From Candidatus Bathyarchaeota archaeon (GTDB lineage: Archaea; Thermoproteota; Bathyarchaeia; 40CM-2-53-6): a stretch of DNA of 8,650 nucleotides. The notes beneath the pieces were generated by a model. It did not search any database, was not told where the DNA came from, and saw only the letters and a list, made by a program, of their open reading frames with translations. Below, one piece after another: positions 4,957-8,650 of this stretch. The stretch covers positions 1 to 8,650 of the forward strand of contig VBBE01000070.1 in NCBI GenBank assembly GCA_005884605.1, read 5' to 3'. The position numbers and the translations under genes were made by a program. How positions within the stretch are numbered: the stretch's first letter is position 1; each line of letters opens with the position of its first letter.

Positions 4957-5454
4957 TTAAAGCCTGAGAGACCTTGGACGGGCTAGAGGCTTGACTTCTA
5001 TCCTATGGTCGATCAGTTTCTCAAAATCACCTGAGAAATAGAACCATCCTTCAAATCCGGTCCCTTCAAGTGCCATTCCATACCAGTATTGATCGTCTTC
5101 CCACATTTCGTCGAAGGGTAGCGCGTCGATGCTGAACCATTTGAGCCGGCCTTCTCGTCCGTCAATCGGCACCCCCTCGAATCCGCGAGCTAGGAACGCG
5201 TGAACTGTCCAGATCGGACTCAGGCGTTGGCTATTGTTGTAGAAATAGAGGAGGCCGATTTGTTCTACGTTCCTTACGGTGAGTCGCGTCTCTTCGAAGA
5301 CTTCTCTAACTGCACAAGCCTTAGGCTCTTCATTGGGCAGCATCTTGCCGCCGGGAAGGTTCCACTTTCCCTGTCCGAGGAGACCTTTGGATTTCTTGAG
5401 GAGCAGAATCTGCTTGTCTTTGAGTATGAAACACAAGGTTGCCTGAATGTTCAA
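4957..5454 (-). CDS. Nudix hydrolase, MTH1-like (oxidised purine nucleotide diphosphatase)
   Basis: A 165-residue Nudix protein, which hydrolyses nucleoside diphosphate-linked substrates with Mg2+. The Nudix box is G36-x5-E42-x7-R50-E51-V52-x-E54-E55-x-R57-L58, all metal ligands present, but the usual Gly is Arg57. Outside the box it resembles human MTH1 (NUDT1): GQGKWNLPGGK near 27-37, and especially FDEMWEDDQYWY (114-125), matching the MTH1 segment whose Trp117, Asp119 and Asp120 recognise the oxidised base; here W118, D120 and D121. The C-terminal GFEGWFYFSGDFEKLIDHRIEV also follows MTH1. I infer clean-up of 8-oxo-dGTP, 2-oxo-dATP or a similar nucleotide. The start is TTG, 14 bp after the NAC stop, consistent with an operon. 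No clear Shine-Dalgarno is present. Confidence 0.88.
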   Translation of the reverse strand: MNIQATLCFILKDKQILLLKKSKGLLGQGKWNLPGGKMLPNEEPKACAVREVFEETRLTVRNVEQIGLLYFYNNSQRLSPIWTVHAFLARGFEGVPIDGREGRLKWFSIDALPFDEMWEDDQYWYGMALEGTGFEGWFYFSGDFEKLIDHRIEVKPLARPRSLRL

Positions 5455-5468
5455 GGGCCGCTATGGTC

Positions 5469-5819
5469 TCAGGAGGCTTTTTTCTTCTTGAGAATGATGA
5501 TGGCTTGGGCTAGGTCGCCTCCAGATTGCTGGAGAGCTTTAGCAGCCTCTTCTACGGATACTTCCGCTTGTGAGGCGACGAGCTTTGCATCCTCCTGTGC
5601 AGATTCTCCGCCAGGGCCTTCCTCTCTTGCTGTTCCTCCACCGACTTGATAGACTGTCTGTCCTTGAACGGTAACGATCGCAACTTCAGGATTGTCGATT
5701 ACTATTCTCTTTGAAGCGGACTCAATAATGACTCTGGTCACATCGTCTACCTGTTTGACCTGCATGCCCATGCGCTGCATCATTCGGTTGGCTTCTCTAG
5801 GATTGATTCGGCGTTGCAT
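5469..5819 (-). CDS. nac: Nascent polypeptide-associated complex protein (archaeal NAC)
   Basis: Archaeal alpha-type NAC, a homodimeric chaperone that binds nascent chains at the ribosome exit. From the ATG used here it is 116 residues, the usual length. The N-terminus MQRRINPREANRMMQRMGM is the basic ribosome-contacting helix. The NAC domain follows (DVTRVIIESASKRIVIDNPEVAIVTVQG in two stretches, then QTVYQVGG). A charged linker leads to a C-terminal UBA domain (ASQAEVSVEEAAKALQQSGG and on), ending in KKKKAS. An in-frame ATG at 5879 would add 20 residues and overlap the upstream PUA gene by 17 bp; I prefer 5819 because family members begin with the RRINP-type segment, but neither start has a strong Shine-Dalgarno. 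It sits between the PUA protein and the Nudix hydrolase in one apparent operon; a PUA gene beside nac recurs in archaea, as far as I recall. Confidence 0.92.
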   Translation of the reverse strand: MQRRINPREANRMMQRMGMQVKQVDDVTRVIIESASKRIVIDNPEVAIVTVQGQTVYQVGGGTAREEGPGGESAQEDAKLVASQAEVSVEEAAKALQQSGGDLAQAIIILKKKKAS

Positions 5820-5862
5820 GGTGGAACTATCAACCGTCTTTAGTTGCTGATTGTTAAGTCTA

Positions 5863-6348
5863 TCAGCTTTCAACTCCATGTCGAACTTTTACCGCTACGC
5901 CAATTTTGAAGCTGAGCATTTCTTCTGCGTTGAAGAAGCTTCTGCCGACTGCCAGCAGGCGATCCTTCTCGTCGACTACGAGAACTTCTTCTGCGGGGCG
6001 AAGTTCCGGATCGACCTGTTGAACGTGTTTGCAGAACACGTTACCTCCCTTCTTGATGAACTCCTCGATGCCAGGGACGACTTCGACCCTTAGTCTCGGT
6101 GGTTTGAAGATACCTCGGAGGGCCTGTCCTCCGGGGGTCGATAATGCGAGCAATCCGTCCTTTGGTCGATAGGTTGCTAGTAGTTCGCTGTCATTGTAGA
6201 TGTGTCGGATTCTGTGAGTGTTAGGGGACCGTGTTATCAAGATGGTTTTCGGAAAAGCTTTGCTTGCGCCCTTGCCAAACTGGTAGTTGGCCACGACCCT
6301 TATTCTTCTCAGCTCGTGAAGACGGGGTTTTACGAGCTGGAGGGGCAT
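5863..6348 (-). CDS. Archaeal PUA-domain RNA-binding protein
   Basis: A 161-residue protein with a pre-PUA N-terminal domain (about 1-82, including ANYQFGKGASKAF and LLATYRPKDGLLALS) and a C-terminal PUA domain (about 85-157). The PUA part shows LRVEVVPGIEEFIKKGGNVFCKHV, where the GGNVF stretch is the characteristic loop, then ADEVLVVDE-like strand (AEEVLVVDEKDRLLAVGRSF) and a final IGVAVKVRHG strand. PUA domains bind structured RNA in tRNA and rRNA modification enzymes and in MCT-1/eIF2D-type translation factors. No catalytic domain is visible, so it is probably an RNA-binding adaptor, with no more precise function assignable. It is the first gene of the - strand operon with nac. A TATA-like element lies just upstream and implies a very short or absent leader. 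Confidence 0.87.
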   Translation of the reverse strand: MPLQLVKPRLHELRRIRVVANYQFGKGASKAFPKTILITRSPNTHRIRHIYNDSELLATYRPKDGLLALSTPGGQALRGIFKPPRLRVEVVPGIEEFIKKGGNVFCKHVQQVDPELRPAEEVLVVDEKDRLLAVGRSFFNAEEMLSFKIGVAVKVRHGVES

Positions 6349-6363
6349 TCTAAATCCGATACC

Positions 6364-6371
6364 TACATAAG
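6364..6371 (-). promoter_or_regulatory. TATA-like box of the PUA-nac operon
   Basis: On the - strand this reads CTTATGTA, 16-23 bp before the PUA start codon. Normal spacing would put the transcript start at or just inside the ATG, so the assignment is tentative. Confidence 0.25.
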
Positions 6372-6405
6372 CATCCTGAGAGCCTATTTCTAACGTTCTC
6401 GCCTA

Positions 6406-6410
6406 GAGGT
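6406..6410 (+). promoter_or_regulatory. Shine-Dalgarno for the TTG start of MBF1
   Basis: GAGGT lies 10 bp before the TTG at 6421. An in-frame TGA at 6415-6417 rules out any earlier start, and the zinc-ribbon cysteines begin at residue 3, so TTG is the only reasonable start. Confidence 0.55.
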
Positions 6411-6420
6411 ATCCTGAACC

Positions 6421-6927
6421 TTGTTCTGTGAGATTTGTGGACACGAGATCGTCGGCAAACCTGGAAGATCGCTAGTGGAAGGAGCAACCCTCATCGTGTG
6501 CCAACAATGCTCGAGCATTGGCACCAGACTGCCCAGTTTTTCCGATAGACCTCCTCGCCGCCCAATGATAGCACCGTCACATACACACGCACCAATCGAG
6601 AGGCTGCCAAAAGCTGTCGAAGAGTCTGATCTTATCGAGGAATATTCTCGAGTCATCAAAGAGGGTAGGGAGAAACTGGGAATCTCTCAACAAGACCTTG
6701 CCTTCAAGGCGAAGGAGAAGCTGACGGTTATTCAGAAGATCGAGATTGGCAAGATGCTGCCGACCATGAGGCTCTCGAAGGAACTGGAGCATATTCTCAG
6801 AGTCAGACTGCTTGTTCCACGGGAAGAGCTTGAGCTTCCCTCTCCACCCCGCAAGGCTTCGCCGCATCCTGTAGTCACTTTGGGCGACGTGGCCCTAGTG
6901 AAGCACAAGCAAGACATTGACGAATAA
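6421..6927 (+). CDS. Archaeal multiprotein bridging factor 1 (zinc ribbon plus HTH)
   Basis: A 168-residue aMBF1. The N-terminal zinc ribbon uses C3, C6, C27 and C30 (FCEICG and VCQQC). A proline-, serine- and histidine-rich linker (about 38-66) leads to the Cro/XRE-type helix-turn-helix at about 73-130: YSRVIKEGREKLGISQQDL, then an IQKIEIGKMLPT turn where eukaryotic MBF1 has the equivalent conserved sequence. The C-terminal 40 residues are disordered-looking and basic. Eukaryotic MBF1 bridges activators and TBP and also acts on stalled or collided ribosomes; archaeal MBF1 has been linked to the 30S subunit, which fits the nearby NAC and PUA genes. It is divergent from the PUA-nac operon across 72 bp. 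An inverted repeat follows its stop directly. Confidence 0.92.
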   Translation: MFCEICGHEIVGKPGRSLVEGATLIVCQQCSSIGTRLPSFSDRPPRRPMIAPSHTHAPIERLPKAVEESDLIEEYSRVIKEGREKLGISQQDLAFKAKEKLTVIQKIEIGKMLPTMRLSKELEHILRVRLLVPREELELPSPPRKASPHPVVTLGDVALVKHKQDIDE

Positions 6928-6939
6928 CCGCCTAGCGGT
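6927..6939. repeat. Small inverted repeat after the MBF1 stop
   Basis: ACCGC-CTA-GCGGT, a 5-bp stem with a 3-base loop, begins in the last base of the MBF1 stop codon. T-rich sequence (CCTTTTC at about 6975-6981 and GATTGTTTG after it) follows. The hairpin could mark the 3' end of the transcript, but archaeal termination does not need a hairpin, so the role is uncertain. Confidence 0.35.
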
Positions 6940-7001
6940 GTCTAGTGAACGAATCCAATTAGTTGATTGCTCAACCTTTTCGATTGTTTGTAGGAGCTTT
7001 T

Positions 7002-7027
7002 CTGTTACGGTAGTTCTCCAGTAACAG
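7002..7027. repeat. Inverted repeat CTGTTAC-N12-GTAACAG, possible operator
   Basis: Perfect 7-bp arms are separated by 12 bp, so the arm centres are about two helical turns apart, as for a dimer binding one DNA face. It lies just upstream of an AT-rich CTAAATT (7033-7039) and a small ORF at 7065. The AGTAAC half-site is also part of the HxlR-linked operators, but the spacing differs. It could also form an RNA stem-loop if transcribed from MBF1. Confidence 0.4.
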
Positions 7028-7064
7028 TATGCACTAAATTGCGAATTTTCTCTAGGACGACACT

Positions 7065-7199
7065 ATGCCAAAACCAGCAGTCAAGCCAGTCTCTTCTTCT
7101 CCGGGTTTGAACTTTGAGGAATTCCGCGAACTTGTCGCGAAGCTAAGAAACGTTTCCGAGATTTTCGCCCCGAGAATTGACTCATCATTCGGGGAGTAA
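7065..7199 (+). CDS. Hypothetical 44-residue protein
   Basis: A short ATG-TAA frame, 44 residues. A proline/serine-rich start (PKPAVKPVSSSPG) is followed by a plausible amphipathic helix (FEEFRELVAKLRNVSEIF). AT-rich CTAAATT lies about 28 bp upstream, the spacing of a TATA box for a leaderless transcript, preceded by the long inverted repeat at 7002-7027; AGGACG before the ATG is at best a weak Shine-Dalgarno. No family is recognised. The next + strand frame continues as coding-like sequence from 7177 (see next entry), so a single longer protein with a frameshift is possible. The - strand frame here is proline- and serine-rich and looks like a shadow. Confidence 0.4.
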   Translation: MPKPAVKPVSSSPGLNFEEFRELVAKLRNVSEIFAPRIDSSFGE

Positions 7200-7275
7200 G
7201 AAGGCGGAAAAGCTGTTAAGAGAATGTCACGATCTGCCTCTCGCAATCATCGGGTTCTGGGGTCAAGGAGCCTAA
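7177..7275 (+). CDS. Possible 32-residue ORF overlapping the 44-residue ORF
   Basis: A TTG-started frame, offset by +1 from the preceding small ORF and overlapping its last 23 bp, gives 32 residues. The stretch KKAEKLLRECHDLPLAIIGFW is an amphipathic helix followed by a hydrophobic strand. No Shine-Dalgarno is evident. It could be a separate small gene, the true C-terminus of the 44-residue protein reached by frameshift, or chance. The remainder up to 7320 shows nothing recognisable. Confidence 0.2.
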   Translation: MTHHSGSKKAEKLLRECHDLPLAIIGFWGQGA

Positions 7276-7320
7276 TTCCAAACCTGAGCCATCGTTTAGC
7301 GATCTCGCGTCGGTAGTATT

Positions 7321-7884
7321 TCAGGCGGAGAGTGTTTGGATCTCCTTTCCGCTTCTCGACGGGACAATCTGGATTTGAGCCTTCGAAAACTCGTGCTCAA
7401 ATTCTCGGTGTTGCTTGAACCAGTCTAAGAATATGGCTAGTGCAGCGACTTCGCTCATGGGCTGGTTGGTAATTGATACATTCCAGTCGGCCAGTTTGAA
7501 TATCTCTCCCGGCATCTTCTCAGATCCGACGACTACGAGAAGGTCCTTGTCTATGTCTCGGATCTCTGGCAGCATTTTCGGTAGTGGTAGTCCATAGGCC
7601 GTAAGGTGGACGATTCGTCCTCCAATGGCTCTCCAGTCTCGGATAGCCTGTTTCCACGGTTTTCCGCTCTGTACATCGAAGGGTCCCCCGAACCTGTTTG
7701 TCACATCTCGAATTGTGGATTCCACAACCTTGTCCTCCTGGTCTGCTATTATGACTCCGTCAGCGCCTAGAGCTCGGGCTGTGAGGCAGACATGGGTGGT
7801 TACTCGTGAGTCCCTGAAGACCCGGTGGCCTATCCGGAGAATGAATATTCTCGCCAACGCTGGCGAACTGGTCTGTTTGGGCAC
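7321..7884 (-). CDS. trm56: tRNA (cytidine(56)-2'-O)-methyltransferase, aTrm56
   Basis: A 187-residue SPOUT-class methyltransferase, specific to archaea, that methylates the 2'-O of C56 in the T-loop of tRNAs, where it pairs with G19. The family hallmark LRIGHRVFRDSRVTTHVCLTARALGA in two stretches is at about residues 16-41. The deep trefoil-knot SAM site is formed by DLLVVVGSEKMPGEIF near 113-129 and by WNVSITNQPMSEVAALAIFLDWF. The first half of the family sequence is complete, and length is as usual (170-190). The start is GTG at 7884, about 27 bp from an AATATA box, so the mRNA is probably leaderless. It is divergent from tfe and ends about 45 bp from the last possible small ORF on the opposite strand. 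Confidence 0.95.
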   Translation of the reverse strand: MPKQTSSPALARIFILRIGHRVFRDSRVTTHVCLTARALGADGVIIADQEDKVVESTIRDVTNRFGGPFDVQSGKPWKQAIRDWRAIGGRIVHLTAYGLPLPKMLPEIRDIDKDLLVVVGSEKMPGEIFKLADWNVSITNQPMSEVAALAIFLDWFKQHREFEHEFSKAQIQIVPSRSGKEIQTLSA

Positions 7885-7907
7885 TAGATTAAATTGGAGA
7901 AGCGCAC

Positions 7908-7913
7908 AATATA
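7908..7913. promoter_or_regulatory. Symmetrically placed TATA-like box between trm56 and tfe
   Basis: AATATA (TATATT on the - strand) has its centre about 27 bp from both the trm56 GTG and the tfe ATG, the archaeal TATA-to-start distance. Both genes could be transcribed from it as leaderless mRNAs. A second AT-rich ATTAAATT at 7888-7895, together with GAGGGG just upstream of the tfe ATG, offers a leadered alternative for tfe. Confidence 0.5.
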
Positions 7914-7937
7914 GGGTGTCGAGGGGTATCAGAGATT

Positions 7938-8474
7938 ATGGGGAATCATCATGATGATCTTGCTCGTCTGGCCAGCTTCTTTGGCGGAGAGGAAGCCATC
8001 AGCGTCGTTAAGGCGCTGGCCCAAGCTGGAACAACCACTGACGATGTAATTGCAACCCAGGCTAACGTCCGGCTGAACACCGCACGTAAGGTTCTCTACA
8101 AGCTCTACGACCATGCTCTGGTGACGTGCCAGCGGTCGAGGGATGAGAAGACTGGATGGTTCATCTATCACTGGAAGCTCCAGCCAGACCAGTTGGACGC
8201 GTTTGTCCGGAGTCGGAAGAAGAAGGCTCTGGAGACCCTTCGGACAAGGCTGGAATTTGAGAAGGGTCATAGTTTCTTCATGTGTAAAGAATGCTTGAAC
8301 GTGCGTGTGACGTTTGAGGACGCGATGGAGTCTGCTTTCAGATGTAGCGGTTGTAACGGGCAGATGGTGAGCGATGATAACCGTAAGACCATACAGTTGC
8401 TAGAGGATCTTTCGCGCAAGCTTGAGTCGGAGCTCTCCGATCGCCCTGCAGCCTTCGTTACCGGGAAAGTCTGA
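7938..8474 (+). CDS. tfe: Transcription factor E (TFE alpha subunit)
   Basis: A 178-residue archaeal homologue of TFIIE-alpha, which binds RNA polymerase at the clamp, helps open the promoter with TBP and TFB, and stabilises the transcription bubble. The N-terminal extended winged helix runs from about 5 to 95, including VKALAQAGTTTDDVIA and the recognition segment NTARKVLYKLYDHALV. A charged helical linker (SRKKKALETLRTRLEFE, 92-108) leads to a zinc ribbon with C116, C119, C136 and C139, including the typical VTFEDAMESAFRCSGC. A final charged helix (IQLLEDLSRKLESEL) follows. Length matches the family. The ATG is preceded by a GAGGGGTATC Shine-Dalgarno-like stretch 7 bp away. It is divergent from trm56 and followed after 19 bp by another gene on the same strand, probably cotranscribed. 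Confidence 0.95.
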   Translation: MGNHHDDLARLASFFGGEEAISVVKALAQAGTTTDDVIATQANVRLNTARKVLYKLYDHALVTCQRSRDEKTGWFIYHWKLQPDQLDAFVRSRKKKALETLRTRLEFEKGHSFFMCKECLNVRVTFEDAMESAFRCSGCNGQMVSDDNRKTIQLLEDLSRKLESELSDRPAAFVTGKV

Positions 8475-8493
8475 TCCTTAGAGAAGAATAGTC

Positions 8494-8650
8494 TTGGCTG
8501 AGGGTTGGCTGACAGCCACCCTGGCTGAGAAAATCCCTGAACCCGTTCTGAATCGTGCACCTAAGCCGGTCTGGAAGGTTCTATCGAGAGAGGCCCAGGG
8601 TTTAAGGGTTGATTGGGAAATCGCTGCTCCACAACAATGGTTGCAGGTCC
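8494..8650 (+). CDS. 5' part of a gene downstream of tfe, possibly DUF2110 family
   Basis: An open frame of 52 codons runs from TTG 8494 to the window edge, so the C-terminus is missing. An in-frame TAG at 8479-8481 limits the start; GAGAAG at 8481-8486 may be a Shine-Dalgarno. It contains WKVLSREAQGLRVDWEIAA, then QQWLQV. In many archaea the gene after tfe encodes a DUF2110 protein, which I recall carrying a comparable helix plus V-W-E-I strand and a tryptophan-containing strand near the N-terminus. That suggestion comes mainly from context; the identity is not established. Confidence 0.5.
   Translation, partial: MAEGWLTATLAEKIPEPVLNRAPKPVWKVLSREAQGLRVDWEIAAPQQWLQV

Noticed and set aside
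5200..5649. 149-residue + strand frame
   Set aside because: It is antisense to the Nudix and NAC genes, both of which have clear family signatures, and contains low-complexity Ala/Ser runs typical of a shadow.
7176..7192. - strand AATGATGAGT resembling a C box of a C/D sRNA
   Set aside because: No CTGA D box or C'/D' pair at suitable distance was found on that strand, and it overlaps the small ORF.
7052..7246. 64-residue - strand frame
   Set aside because: Ser/Pro-rich with no family, no promoter or ribosome binding site; the + strand frames here fit the upstream promoter-like elements better.
7945..7962. CATCATGATGATC, short symmetrical repeat
   Set aside because: It codes for the His/Asp codons at the TFE N-terminus (NHHDDL) and needs no other explanation.

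Overview
The window is archaeal. It encodes transcription factor E (winged helix plus zinc ribbon), archaeal MBF1 (zinc ribbon plus HTH), the alpha-type nascent polypeptide-associated complex protein (NAC domain plus UBA), an archaeal PUA RNA-binding protein and the archaeal tRNA 2'-O-methyltransferase aTrm56. Promoters look like AT-rich TATA boxes 25-30 bp from start codons, and TTG is used as a start codon in several genes. The lineage cannot be fixed from this sequence; a mesophilic-looking TACK archaeon (for example Bathyarchaeia) is my guess only. No tRNA, rRNA, CRISPR array, transposon or phage gene is visible.

Left part (about 20-1687, + strand): two class I SAM-dependent methyltransferases of unknown substrate, probably one transcript. 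The first has a coding-like upstream extension with no standard start codon. The second ends in a 4-base convergent overlap with an aldo/keto reductase.

Middle (1684-3391): the most interesting part. An aldo/keto reductase and a previously unlisted 28-residue cysteine-rich peptide (7 Cys in the first 16 residues, perfect Shine-Dalgarno) lie on the - strand. Divergent from them is an HxlR-family regulator whose N-terminus has five Cys in eight residues. Two near-identical palindromes (GTAACTGAGTTAC and GTAACTGGGTTAC) flank a single TATA-like box, each where one of the divergent transcripts should start, and a half-site lies at the reductase promoter. I infer a compact, autoregulated thiol, metal or electrophile response module.

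Right-middle (3393-6348, - strand): a probable operon PUA protein - NAC - MTH1-like Nudix hydrolase - fused glutamate formiminotransferase/cyclodeaminase. It combines translation-linked factors with nucleotide clean-up and tetrahydrofolate one-carbon metabolism.

Right part (6421-8650): MBF1 (+), a small ORF behind a long inverted repeat, trm56 (-) divergent from tfe (+) around one symmetrically placed TATA-like box, and the start of another + strand gene cut by the window edge.
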